A stretch of 64,000 nucleotides of DNA from Paraescarpia echinospica. Taxonomy: Eukaryota; Annelida; Polychaeta; Sabellida; Siboglinidae. The notes under the pieces were generated by a model that saw nothing but the letters and a program-made list of their open reading frames with translations, was not told the origin of the DNA and did no database searches. Below are positions 12,547 through 26,759 of this stretch, in pieces. Made by a program: the position numbers and the translations under genes. Location of the stretch: NCBI GenBank assembly GCA_020002185.1, contig CM034534.1, forward strand, positions 9,873,492 to 9,937,491. The letters run 5' to 3'. Each line of letters opens with the position of its first letter. Position 1 is the first letter of the stretch.

Positions 12547-13544
12547 ACCTACCCAATAGTTGGTGTAAATTCAGTACAAACAGATAAAGGGCTGCATGAA
12601 CATATTCATAACACAGATACACCGGGGAATAGGGGGGTACCGAGTGGAGTAGTACACGAAATGAATTTTTGGCCTTCAGGATGAAAATAATTGTTGTGTA
12701 ACAACAGAGCGAACACCTAGCGGTTAAGCTAGGTGGTTATAAACCTGTTCCCCTCCTAGTCTGCACACCCTTTTGAATCGCCTCAACGCTTAATAAGCTG
12801 GCCCGAAACACCCATTCAGCCCGTGTCAGTTACGCGATATCCCATTGGCCAGCAGCGTGCGCGGGAAACATTTGTGGGCAGGAGACGATGCAGTGTTTCT
12901 GGTCACTTCGATTCGCCTAGCCATCGTGACAAGTTCTGATTTTACCTCGAAATTTTTAATACCACCCACCCACCCGTTGTATCTGTTGTACGTGTACGGT
13001 GTTTTAGTTACTTCCATGTTAGCATACAGAATGCAGGATGACTAAATACGGATGTTACATGAATGTTGTAAGGGGGGGTTCTTACCCCCCACTTTTGTAT
13101 CAAGCTGGAATTACTGTAGCTAGTACTATAGAAAGGTGTGCAGTCTGCACACCGGGTATCTTTTTCCCTTGTGTTTTATATACTGTAAACATATGACAGT
13201 CGGTTTGCTGTAATTTAATATAACAGCAATCAAGGGTTTTTTGGTAAATGACTAGCAACTTTGAAGAATTTTGATTATTATATATGTAAAAAAAATTGTC
13301 GTACATAACATGTGTGGTCCATCAATATGTAATCTGGATGTACCTGGCTGTGCATAGGATGTTAACTATTGTATATACGATATGTGCACAGTGGCAATCC
13401 CTGTGTTAATAAATTGGATTGCTCAATACCAACCTACCCAATAGTTGGTGTAAATTCAGTACAAACAGAGAACGGGCTGCATGAACATATTCATAACACA
13501 GATACACCGGGAATAGGGGGTACCGAGTGGAGTAGTACATGAAA
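12547..13544. mobile_element. ~1 kb insertion with ~114-bp terminal direct repeats (TRIM-like)
   Basis: Bases 12547-12661 and 13432-13544 are near-identical direct repeats, starting acctacccaatagttggtg and ending gtagtaca(c/t)gaaa. They flank about 770 bases without coding potential. The flanks are two halves of the same transposase reading (…FGTES and NIISAVSAPKS…), so the whole 998 bp was inserted. Direct repeats of this size around a short non-coding core resemble a terminal-repeat retrotransposon in miniature. I see no clear primer-binding site, polypurine tract or target duplication, so other origins remain possible. Confidence 0.6.
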
Positions 13545-14322
13545 CATTATATCGGCTGTGTCCGCGCCGAAATCGACGAAATCCCTCCGCGACTTCGGAT
13601 TTGGCGATACAAGAACTGCTAAAGCTGCCCGAGACAAAGCAGAGGAACACAAACTGCAAGTCGTGCGAGCTGAAGCGCTGGTTGTGCAGTTTGTAGTTAA
13701 GCACAACCTAACATTTCGTGTTGGTGACCATTTCACTAAACTTGTGAAATCTTTCCGGATTCTGAAGTTGGCAAGCAATTTCAGTGTTTACGCACACATA
13801 CATATCTGCTGACCCGTTTTGGCAACGGCAAGTGTGTGCATGATCAGCTGATGGCCACCCTCAATAGCGAAACTCAACCTGTACACTACATCACTCTCAT
13901 AGATGAGGCAAATGACCGTGGTATGTAGGCGAAAGATCTAGTAGTGCTGGTGAGATTCTTCGATCCAACAGTGATGAAAGCTGTTACGCGTTTCGTGGAT
14001 TTGCAAACTGCTAATGTTGGTACAGCTGCGGCGGTTTTTAACAAGATCACTGTCTAATGTCCCGCAACATCAAATTTGAGAAGCTGGTGTGTTTCAACAG
14101 TGACACTTGCAATACAATGAAGGGTCAGCGGAATGGAGTCGTCCGACTCTTGCGCGATCGGCAAACTGACATGATTGACTTCGGCTGCATTTACCATCTG
14201 GAGAATCTTGCGATAAAGGCTGCCATCAGGCAATTGCCGGTCTATGTAGACGCTTTCCTGATGGATATCAACCCGCATTTCTACTTGAGCGTCAAGAGAA
14301 AGGAAGAGTTCAAGTATTTTCA
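13545..14322 (+). pseudogene. hAT-like transposase, central segment
   Basis: It reads SAPKSTKSLRDFGFGDTRTA, then RAEALVVQFVVKHNLTFRVG with DHFTKL, and then in another frame DLVVLVRFFDPTVMKAVTRF, FVDLQTANVG, LVCFNSDTCNTMKGQRNG and HFYLSVKRKEEFKYF. These match, in order, the conserved core of BED/hAT transposases of the animal ZBED type. An in-frame TAG occurs near 13926 and frameshifts lie around 13810 and 14053. The segment ends at about 14320, where a LINE is inserted; it continues at 21286. Confidence 0.75.
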
Positions 14323-14325
14323 AGT

Positions 14326-15256
14326 GGTCAAGTTCGAGTCGTTCAAGTACCGCGAGCTGGTACTGCAGGCGGCGAAGAAAAAACGGCCTCGTGGCATCTA
14401 CGTGAACGAGGATCATTCACAGAGGGTAATGGCGAGGCGGAAAGAACTGCAAACTGAAGCAGGCAAAGTCGCATATTTGTCATTTGACAAACTGGTGGTA
14501 AGAGAGCGACATGATGTTGCAAACCGTGGTTAGACAACCAAGTATATGCTGACTATCCTGGCAAACGTTTTGTGATGACTTTACCGTGGCGTCAACTACA
14601 CAGCAAAATGACGAGTTAACGCCTCCGTATGATACACCGTTTGATTATAATGAACACTTGATACTGTTTTTGTTGTTGTTGTTGTTGTTGTTGTATAACG
14701 ATTTGCCCACGCAATATAAATACTACACCCCAGCACAATTTTCAACAAACTTTAGCAGTGTTGGCAAAAACCAGCCAATCAAACTGAGTATGATACACTT
14801 TAATGCTCGGAGTTTAAAAGCTAACTTACCCAAGATTAAAGATACTATCCAAAGCATGGAGTATAAATTTCATATAATTGCTATATAAGAAACGTGGCTT
14901 AAAGAAAACAGTTGGGACGGAAGTGAAGTAAACTGTAACGATGTCGTATTTTCGGGCTACAAACTGAACTGTAATTCCAGAAAAAAAGACAAGGTTGTGG
15001 CGTTGCCATATATGTGTGTGAATCTGTACTTAACACTTGCCAGTCTTCTTATATTTGTTTAAGGAATATATCGTATGCTGTTGACGACTGTTTTGAAAGC
15101 ATCTTTATTGAGATACAAATTAGTAAACACTAAAAATCAATGTCGGTTTTATATGTGTAGAGCACCGAATACCAGCATCAGGAAATTTAATGACAATCTG
15201 TCATTCATACTGGGAAATCTCACCAGCAAAATAATTTAAATATGTGGTGATTGCAA
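14326..15256 (+). mobile_element. LINE-B (jockey/CR1 superfamily), 5'-truncated, left part
   Basis: Bases 14340-14535 encode an ORF1 C terminus (GIYVNEDHSQRVMARRKELQ and then YLSFDKLVVRER). After about 50 bases ORF2 begins, with the endonuclease lead IKLSMIHFNARSLKANLPKI near 14779-14840, then ETWLKENSW. Several stops follow. The endonuclease is cut at 15256, just after GDCN (the catalytic-core 'GD-N' position), by an antisense CR1 element. It resumes at 18651. The 5' boundary lies within the hAT transposase frame. Confidence 0.75.
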
Positions 15257-15584
15257 CATAGAAGATTTAACAAGATTTAGCAAGATTTAACAAGATTGCC
15301 ACCCAGAGAATTAACTCTAGGTGGCAGGTGGACAAGGAAGCCCTTTGGCTTATCGAGAGTCCGACCCTTTTATTTATGTGTATCCCGCCCTTCTGAGGTA
15401 TGTGTCGATTTTATTGTTTAACATATCCACGCTACTAGCACCCACACAATCAGCAGATAATCTGTTCCATTTACATACAGTCCTTTGTGAAAATGACAAC
15501 TTTCTTATATCTAATCTACACTGTTCCTTTGCTAATGTAACTTCAAGTCCTCAGCACTAATAGTTAACCCTAAATCCTTTTCTT

Positions 15585-17813
15585 TTACAGTGGTACTGTA
15601 CTAAGTACAGTACCCCCCATTGTATATTTTACCTCTTCGTTTCCATGTCCTGCGTGGAGGCCTTTATATTTCCCAAAAATGAACAGCATTTGCCACTTTT
15701 CAGACCATTTGAGCAACCTGTCAAGATCATCTTGTAAATGCTGTCTATCTCCATCACTTTTAATCCTTCTAAACACTTTTGTATCATCCACAAATTTCAA
15801 CACCTTGCTTGTTATTACATCATCCAAATCGTTGATATATATTAAGAATAATTTAGGCCCTAGTACTGATCCTGTGGCACTCAATACCGATTTCCAGTTT
15901 GAAGCCTCCCCACCAACTACTACCCACTGTCTTCTGTCAATCAGCCATTTTCTATCCAGTTAATTATACCATCCCCTATGCCATGGGCCTTTAGTTTAAG
16001 CAGTAATCTTTGATGTGGTACTTTATCGAAAGCTTTTTGAAAATCTAAGTAGACGATATCTACTGGTGATCCATCATCTACCCATTTAGTGATGTCTTCC
16101 AAAAAACATAACGTATTTGTTAAGCATGACCTCGCTTTAAAAAACCCATGTTGAGATGGGTTTATCAAGTTATGTTTAACAAGAAAATCCACCATGTGAT
16201 CTTTAATTAGTCTTTCTAATCATTTGCAAATCACTGATGTTAAACTCACTGGTCTATAGTTCTCTGACTTGTTTCTCGAACCTTTTTTAAGTAACGGTAT
16301 AATGTTTGCCTCTTTCCATTCTAAAGGAACCACTCCCTCTTCAAATGACAAATTGTTGCAAGCGGTACGCTAATTTGTTCTACAATTTCCAATAGTAGTT
16401 TGGGCGGAATCCCATCCACTCCAGGTGATTTATTATCCTTTATAGCCCTTATTTTCTTAGCTACCATTTCCGGGGTTACAATTAATTGTCCTAAATAGTC
16501 CGAATCTGCCCCCTTGAACTTAGCCTCTGGTACTGGCAGTGAACTAATAAATTCCCTGGTAAACACTGAACTAAAGTACTCATTCAGGTCTTCTGCCACT
16601 AAGAATCCCTCTGATATTATATTTCCAGCACTATCTTCTAGAGGACCGACCTTATCTTACTTATATTACTAGCTAATTGTTTTTCATAGCTTCTCTTTGA
16701 ATTTCTATTTTCAGCTGTAGCTTGGTTAAGTTCTTCTTTATAACTGTTGTAGTCTTCATCATTTCCAGTACATCTATATGACTTCCACATCATTTGTTTA
16801 TACTTAATTTTTTTAATGGCTTCTTTCGATAAGTGTTTCTTTTTGGACCGTTTCCCTTGTTTTTTGAAGTGTACACATTTCTCAACTATGCACTTAATTT
16901 CACTCTTTAATATATTCCAGCATTCTGTTGCTGTCTTATTTTTCAGTGTGTTATTCCAGTCTATCTTTGCTAAATATTTCCTCATGTCCTTATACCTTGC
17001 TTTGTGGACATTTCTCCTATACTGCTTTTTACTATTCCTTTCTGATTTTACTTTGATGGTAAAATGTATCTGGTTGTGATCACTACTCCCCAGTGGCTGA
17101 CATATTTTGACATTGTCAACTAATTCATTCTGTGAGGACAAAACTATGTCTAACACATTCTCACCCCTTGTTGGTTCTAGCACATGTTGACAAAGGAAAG
17201 TATCTTAGACTAAAACTAAAAATTTGTGGTCCTCACTCCCCATACTCTGTAGAGATCTCCACTGTATATGCCCGTGGTTAAAATCCCCCATAATAATACA
17301 GTCCCGTTTGCTTACTTCCCTTATAGCGTTTTGTATTTTGTCATTCTCTTCTATGCTTATGTTTGGACTTCGATAAACTAACCCAACTGTTAACGTTGAG
17401 TTTCCTGTAACTATGTTACACCAAACAGCTTCTTCGCAATCTGCTTCTCTTTCTAATTTTATTTCATAAGCCTGGATAGATTCTTTAATATATAAAATAA
17501 CTCCACCTCCCTTTCTTCCTATTCTAACTTTCCTAAACATTACATATCCTGTCAATCCCATTTCGGCATCTGATATATCGGTGGTGGTTCAGGTTATACC
17601 TATTATGTGAGGGTCAATATCTTCTACCATAATGTTTAGTTCATTTCTTTTGTTTACTATACTCCTTGCGTTTAAACAAACACATTTATATCCAGCTTCA
17701 GAAGAGTTTTCCAGACTGTTCTTTGCTGATTTGTTTGTGCGGTCTTTATCTATGACTCCAGTTTCAGGCTTTTCTGCGAGTCCCCCCTGCGAATCTAGTT
17801 TAAATAGATGCAA
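15585..17813 (-). pseudogene. CR1-family ORF2 (endonuclease plus reverse transcriptase), broken
   Basis: The endonuclease starts with CVCLNARSIVNKRNELNIMV (about 17690) and passes through VGLVYRSPN, IIMGDFNHGHIQW (about 17270) and GSSDHNQIHF (about 17070). The reverse transcriptase includes NKSPGVDGIPPKLL (about 16400), VDIVYLDFQKAFDKVPHQRL (about 16030) and a catalytic box changed to FVDDTKVF (about 15800). Breaks include a TGA in the GIT(ESW) motif near 17585, a TAA near 17205, a ~60-base deletion near 16640, and stops near 16320 and 15940. The order matches the CR1/L2 type. Confidence 0.82.
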
Positions 17814-18643
17814 CTTGTCCCACTCTCAACAGATCGCAGCAGGTTCTCTGAGAAAACTGCTGCCCCTTTCCACTAAGATGGAGGCCATCTCTCATGCACA
17901 TATCTTCCCTCCCAAAAAAGTATCCCCATAAATCTGTGAATCCCACCCCCTCTTCTTCACACATCTGCTCAACTAGTACGTTGATCGCCATCCTCTTGCA
18001 GTTTCTATACGTTGTCCGCCTTCCTCCCATTACTGGTAAAATTCCTGACATAATTATCTGTTCAACCGTTGTCTTCTTTAGCTTTCTTACTAACTGTCTA
18101 TACTTCTGTACTATTCCAGTTGTTCCCTCCCTGTCAGCATTATTTGTTCCTACATGTACCAGTATAGACCCTCCCTTGCCATGTCCCAATACCTTCTCTA
18201 CCCTGACAGTCACATGTTCAATCCAAGTCCCCGGTAGACAAACCCTCGCTCAGTGTCTTGTCCGTCTTTCTCATAATGGAGTCGCCCATAAACACCCTCT
18301 CTTTCCTCGTTGCCCCCTCAACCACTGCCTTAGAGTAGCTCCTTCTTCGGTTTGCATCTGTCTGGTTGTTGTCTTTTTCCCCTGTCGTCTTCTTTCCTGT
18401 CACATTCTCTTCCGATCCATTCTTTCCTGTGGCTTTTTCTGTTGTCACGTTTCCTCCTGTCAGCGTCCCTTTTATCGACTTTTCTTGTATCACATTTGGT
18501 CTCACTTCCTTTCGTCCCTTCATCTTTTCTCCCATCTCATTTTCTTCTCTCCTCTCCCGTCCCATCTTCACTCCCTCCTTCTCTACGGTCACTTTCTCCC
18601 CTGTCACCTTCACGCTTGTCACGTTTTCTGTCGTCAAGAGCAA
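17800..18643 (-). pseudogene. CR1-family ORF1 with SGNH-esterase domain
   Basis: A charged, Lys/Glu/Thr-rich N-terminal region of about 110 residues (MGRERREENEMGEKMKGRKE and similar) precedes the esterase. Block I is VFMGDSIM (about 18290), block III HVGTNNADREG (about 18130-18160) and block V MRDGLHLSGKG (about 17860-17890), giving the Ser, Gly/Asn and Asp-x-x-His elements of the SGNH fold. Only one break lies within it (around 18214-18218). The ORF ends where ORF2 begins (about 17813). Esterase domains in ORF1 are established for CR1-type LINEs; their substrate is unsettled. Confidence 0.8.
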
Positions 18644-18650
18644 GCTGAAT

Positions 18651-21175
18651 CAAAATACTTCATTGCTCAAATGTTCAGCTCTGGATTATATCCCTTGATC
18701 GCCAGGCCCACACGAATAACAAGCACGACTGCTAGTATAATAGATAACATTTTCTGTTCTGAACTGTGTAGAAACAAAATGTGCGGCATTGTTTTAAGCT
18801 ATGCCAAGTTTCGTCCTGTGTGACAACAGCACTTACGCGGTTATTAACGATGATCCCACATATAAATATAACAGAACATTAGATGAGGACTCATTAAACA
18901 AATTTAAGCACGATTTAAATTATTCAAACTGGGACACTGAGTCAAACACTGATTTAACGTTCTCGAGCTTTATGCAAATACTAAGTAATATTTATAACAA
19001 TGCCTCTCTTGTAAAAATGACATCGTATTCAGGAAAGACAAAAAAGAATGATAAACCTTGGTTATCAAGAGGGCTAAAAACGCTTGCATAAAGAAGAATA
19101 ACATGTACTTAGCGTTTTAAAAAAAATAGGACAGAATTAACAGAAAGCCGCTACAAAAATTACAAAAATAAGTTAACAAAATGACTACGTCTAGAAAAGA
19201 AAAAAATATTACAGAAAAACACTCGACGATTGTAAGACTACTGTAAGAGAAACCTGGAAAACTCTTAACAGCATAATAGGTAAAAGAAAATCTGATACCA
19301 CATATTTGAACAAGTTTCATGTTGGTGAAAACCTAGTAGTATTAGAAAATAAATTTTAACAATTTCTTCGTCGATATAGGTACTAAATTATCCAACCTCA
19401 TAGAACCCTGCCCGGGAACAAAGCCAACTGACTTTGTATAACGTACTGTATCACAATAAATGTATATGTCCCCCGTTACTGAGCAAGAAGTACTCGAAAT
19501 TGTGTGTGGGTACAAAAGTAAAACTTCATACGGACACGATGAAATCAGCATGAAAACAGTTAAGCACGTAATAAAGCAAATTGTACAACCGCTAACCCAC
19601 ATTTTTAACAGATCTTTGATCAGCGGATCATTTCGAAATGATTTGAAATTAGCAAAAGTCATTCTTATATTTAAGTCAGGAGATCGTTTTCAATTTTCTA
19701 ATTATAGACCTATATCTCTCTTATCCCAATTTTCAAAAATTCTTGAAAAAATATTCAACAAAAGGCTAACGTCTTTCATTGAAACACAACGCGTATTGAT
19801 AGATGGGCAGCATGGCTTCAGAAGTAATCACTCAACTTCATTAGCTTTAATAGAATTTGTCAAAAAGATTACTTCCGCAATGGATAAATGCCAAAGCACG
19901 ATTGGGGTCTTTATCGACCTAAAAAAAGCCTTTGACACTGTTGACCACAACATACTGCTAAGTAAATTGCAATGCTACGGAATAAGGGGTCTGGGTCTGG
20001 ACTGGATAAAAAGCTATTTAACCAACCGTAGACAATATGTATGCTATAACAACAGTAACTCAGAACAAAAGGAAATCAAGTGTGGAGTCCCGCAAGGTTC
20101 AATCCTTGGCCCGTTATTATTTATTATGTACATAAATGACATGTGTGAAGTCTCAAAATTGCTTGATATTATTTTGTTTGCTGATGATACAAACATTTTT
20201 TATTCCGCTAGTAAAACAGATGATGTAAGCACTGTTGTTAACAACGAACTAAAAAACTAGACCTGTGGTTCCGAGTGAACAAATTATCGCTTAATGTGAA
20301 CAAAACACACTTTATAACGTTTAACAATAAAAACAACATAGAACAGATGTGAAAATAGTTTTGAATGGGACAAACATTGAGCAGGTATCATACATAAAAT
20401 TCGTTGGAGTAACCATTGATGAAAACTTAACATGGAGAGAACACATAAAAATGGTTGAATCAAAAGTATCAAAAAGCACAGCAGTTTTGTATAAAACTAG
20501 GCATGTTCTTGATTGTCAAGCGTTACACAGATTATATAATTCACTTTTTGAACCACATATGTCATATTGCTGTGAGATCTGGGGAAATACTTATCAACCT
20601 AGACTCAGAAAACTATCTCTGTTATAAAAAAGCTATACGGATTATTTATAACCGTAATTACCATGATCATACATCTGTATTTTGTCATCACTCAAACATG
20701 CCTAAATTTCATGATTTAGTTAAATACAAGACTCTGATCATACTTTATAAAGCAAACAACCATTCTTTAAATGGTCTTGTTCAAGCATTAATTGAACCAA
20801 CCGCAGCTATACACATACATGATACCAGACAAAGCAAACTGTTCTATGTTAAAAAGACAAACACCACCCTCCGACTGCTGTCACTCACCGTCAAGGGTAT
20901 AAAAACGTGGAACAATTTACCAAATAAATAAATCTGAGCTTCCAAGTTTAACACTATTTAAAAAAGCATTCAAGTTTTCATTACTTTCTACATATTTGTG
21001 AATTGTTAATCGAAGGTGACGTTTTGTTAAACCCATGTAATAGTAACACAAGCAATGTGGTAACAAGTTTATAAATGAGTTGTGAATATTATTTTGTAAT
21101 TTATTTATTTATTTCGTTTTTTTAGTTCGAGAAGGGCATAACAACAGTAAGTCTATGACTTCAGCTATGTCCTTT

Positions 21176-21213
<38 letters not shown>

Positions 21214-21285
21214 CACCATGCTGTGCATGTATTATGTTGTTGTTGTTGTTGAATAAACGTTCATTAATTCATTCAATTTTGTGAG
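18651..21285 (+). mobile_element. LINE-B, right part (endonuclease end, reverse transcriptase, 3' end)
   Basis: It picks up the interrupted endonuclease with FSSGLYPLIARPTRIT and TASIIDNIF (18673-18760). Bases 19460-20260 hold an intact 266-residue stretch of reverse transcriptase: SNYRPISLLSQFSKILEKIF, HGFRSNHST, IGVFIDLKKAFDTVDH, CGVPQGSILGPLLFIMYIND and LFADDTNIF. The C-terminal region follows in several frames to about 20931. The 3' UTR contains a (CAG)n run at 21176-21212 and a terminus with (TTG)n and ttcattaattcattca. The hAT transposase reading resumes at 21286. Confidence 0.85.
21176..21212 (+). repeat. (CAG)n trinucleotide run
   Basis: About 12 CAG units near the 3' end of LINE-B, followed 30 bases later by a (TTG)n run of about 6 units. 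Confidence 0.95.
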
Positions 21286-22345
21286 TTTGTGAACATCACG
21301 TACAAGCAGATGCTGGCTCATGTTGAAACGCGCTGGTTGAGCTTGCCCCGTGTTGTTGCCCGGGTGTTGGACCTTTGGCCAGCCATGGTGTCCTACTTCT
21401 TAAGCCATCCGGAAGTAGAGAAGCGAGGAACTCTGGAATCCATCAAGGACCAGCTGTGCCATGAACTCAAGCTTTACATGCTCTTCCTAAACTTTCTGCT
21501 CCCCACTGTGAATGCATTCAACGTGGCATTCCAGGCTACGAACACAACGACCATACATTTGTTTCACCCGAAGACGAAGAAGTTGACGAAACGGATGCTT
21601 CGATTTTTCGTCACTGCTGACCGAATGAACTTGGCTGGCATCACGGCTACTGAGTACGAGGACATCGACGATCAGCTGATGGATGACGATCTGTATGTTG
21701 GCGAGGCTACCTGTACACTGGCTGCGGAGATGATAGACGATGGGGCGGAAAATCTGGTCGCAGCATTCTTTGATCGTGTTCGTCAGTTCTACTGTAAATT
21801 TGTGAAAACATTGATCACAAAATTCCCATTCCAATCGACTCTCCTGTCTGACCTTCTGGTTCTGAACCGCGTGGAGCGGCTGTCCTACCAGGATTTGCCC
21901 AATGCTGTCGTTCGGCTGGCAAAGCAACTCCCCCAGCTTCAACTGGCGGACAAGTTGGACCAGGAGCGGTTGACTTCCAAATGGCTGATGACGAAGACCT
22001 CCCGCAAGACAATGATGTCGATGATTAATGGACCAAGGTCCACGAAATTAGAGGCATGGGCTCAAACCAACCAACGTACGCTACGCTATTGGTACTCATT
22101 CGTGCCCTTCCTGCACTGCCAACCAGCAATGCTGACAGTGATCGTTGCTAATCCATGGTTCGCAAGATAGACACGGAGGAACGAAGCCACCTTGAGCGTA
22201 GCACTGTCGCATCTCTTCTCACACTGAAGATTAATGACTGTCACGCTTTTAAGCCCTCTCCTGAAATGCTGAGGCTTAACAAGTCAGCTGTACGGCAATA
22301 TAATTAGGACCATGACAGCTATGATAAGCCAGCTGAGGTGCAAGC
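21286..22345 (+). pseudogene. hAT-like transposase, C-terminal segment
   Basis: It is open for about 295 codons (21289-22170) and then continues recognisably. VNITYKQMLAHVETRWLSLP directly continues SVKRKEEFKYF from 14320, and VLDLWPAMVSYFLSHP follows. The 3' part reads NPWFARKIDTEERSHLERST, FKPSPEMLRLNKSAVRQYN, typical of the end of the BED/hAT animal family. The dimerisation-domain part appears degraded. Long intact reading here against several stops in the central segment suggests relatively recent death. Confidence 0.72.
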
Positions 22346-22376
22346 TGACCTTGAAGCATGATAAGGACAATTAGTT

Positions 22377-24680
22377 GTCTGATTTAACAAGATTGAACAA
22401 GATTGCCATTCAGAAAATTAACTCTAGATGGCAGGTTGAAAAGGAAGCCCTTTGGCTTATCGAGAGTCCAAACCTTTTTAGTTATGTGTATCCCGCCATT
22501 CTGAGGTATGTGTCGATTTTATTTTTAAACATTCACACTACCAGCACCCACACAATCAACAGATAATATGTTCCATTCATTTACAGTCCTTTGTCAAAAT
22601 TAGAACTTTCTTATATCTAATCTACACTGCTCTTTTACTAATGTAACTTCATGTCCTCTAGACTTTCTAACTTTCTTAACTGAGAAAAAAATAGTTCTAT
22701 CAATATTTTCATAATCATTCTATATAAAACACTTCTATCTGATCTCCTCTCAATCTCCTGGTCTCTATTGTTGTTAAACTATATTCTTTTAAGCGTTTTT
22801 CATAACTAAGATCCCTAAGTTTTTGTGTCATTTTAGTCGCTCTCCTAAGTATTCTTTCTAGCGTGTGTATGCCTTTCTTGCGGTATGGCCTCCACGTTTG
22901 TATACAATATTCTAATTGAGGCCTAACTATTGTTTTGTACTGAAGTATTATTAGTTCTTTTTCCTTAAACGCTATATTTCGCCTAATTAATCCAAGGATA
23001 TGATTTCCCTTTGAAGCAGCAATTCCGCCCTGCTCTGAAAACTTAATATCAGCACTAATGGTTAACACTAAGTCCGTTTCTTTTACAGTAGTACTTAGTA
23101 CAGTACCCCTCCCATTGTATATTCTACATCTTCGTTCCCATGTCCTGTGTGGAGGCATTTACGTTTCCCAAAATTGAACAACATTTGCCACATTTTAGAC
23201 CATTTGATTAACCTGTGAAGATCTTCTTGTAAATGCTGTCTACCTCCATCACTTTTAATCCTTCTAACCACTTTTGTATCATGCGCAAATTTTAACAACT
23301 TACTTGTTACATCATAGTCCAAATCGTTGATATATGTTAAGAATAATATAGGCAAGCGGTATGCTAATTTGTTCTACAATTTCCAAACGTAGTTTGGGTG
23401 GGCGGAATCCCATCCACTCCAGGTGATTTATCACCCTTATTTTCTTAGCTACAATTTCCGGGGTTACAGTTAACTGTCCTAATTAGTCTGATTCTGCCCC
23501 CTTGAACTTATCCTCTGGTACTGACAGTGAACTAATATCTTATCTGGTAAACACCGAACTAAGATTTTTGTTCGTAGCTTCTCTTTGAATTTCTAATTTC
23601 AGCTGTGGCTTGGTTTAGTGCTTCTTTATAAATGTTGTAGTCTTCATCATTTCTAGTGCGTCTATATGACTTCCACATCATTTGTTTGTACTTAATTTTT
23701 CTAATGGCTTCTTTCGATAAGTGTTTCTTTTTGGACCGTTTCCCTTGTTTTTTCAAGGGAACAAATTTATCGACGATGCACTCAATTTCAGTCTTTAAGA
23801 TATTCCAGCATTCTGTTGTTGTCTTATTCTTCAGTGTGTTATTCCAGTCTATCTTTGCTAAATATTTCCTCATGTCCTTATATCTTCCTTTGTGGAAATT
23901 TATCCTGTACTGCTTTTTATTATTCCTTTCTTATTTTACTTTGATGGTAAAATGTATCTGGTTGTGATTGCTACTCCCCAGTGGCTCACATATCTTGACA
24001 TTGTCAACTAACTCATTCTGTGAGGACAAAACTATGTCTAACACATTCTCACCCCTGGTTAGTTCTAGCACATGTTGTGAAAGGAAAGTATCTTGAACTA
24101 ACACTAAAATCTTATGGTCCTCACTCCCCATACTCTGTAGAGATTTCCATTGTATATGCCCATGGTTAAAATCCTCCATAATAACACAGTCCCATTTGCT
24201 TACTTCCCTTTTAGCGTTTTGAACTTTTTAATTCTCTTCTATGCTTATGTTTGGACTTCCACAAACTAACCCAACTGTTAACGTTGAGTTTCCTGTAACT
24301 ATGTTACATCAAACAGCTTCTTCGCAATCTGCTTCTCTTTCTAATTTTATTTCATTAGCCTGGATAGATTCTTTAATACATAAAATAACTCTACCTTCCC
24401 TTCTTCTTATTCCTAAACATTACATACCCTGTCAGTCCCAATTCAGCATCTGATATATCGGTGGTGGCCCATGATTCGGTTATTCCTATTATGTGAGGGT
24501 CAATATCTTCTACCATAATGTTTAGTTAATTTTTTGTATTTACTATACTCCTTGCATTTAAACAAACACATTTATATCCAGCTTCGTAACAGTTTTCCAG
24601 ACTGTTCTCTGCTGATTTATTTGTGCTGTCTTTATCTATGCCTCCAGTTTCAGGCTTCTCTGTGAGTCCCCCTGATGATC
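22377..24680 (-). mobile_element. CR1-family LINE, antisense copy with two internal deletions
   Basis: The same family as 15257-18650. From the left (3' end) it has a decamer tail, a 3' UTR, the ORF2 C terminus (22700-23355, with the catalytic box changed to FAHDTKVV), a jump near 23353 that skips about 500 bases of reverse-transcriptase core, a short stretch around DGIP, and a second jump near 23565 skipping about 120 bases. It then runs through the endonuclease to about 24680 (KICEPLGSSNHNQIHF, FNHGHIQWKSL). ORF1 is absent. Confidence 0.85.

Positions 24681-26759
<2,079 letters not shown>

Larger units (their letters stand above)
15257..18650 (-). mobile_element. Nearly full-length CR1-family LINE, antisense, nested in LINE-B
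   Basis: Read from 18650 leftward it has an ORF1 with an SGNH-esterase domain, an ORF2 with APE-type endonuclease and reverse transcriptase, a 3' UTR, and a 3' tail of about three ttgttaaatc-like decamers (15257-15295). The host LINE endonuclease reading continues on both sides, which fixes both ends within a few bases. About 3.4 kb is present. ORF2 carries several stops and small deletions, so it is dead but young compared with its host. Confidence 0.88.
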
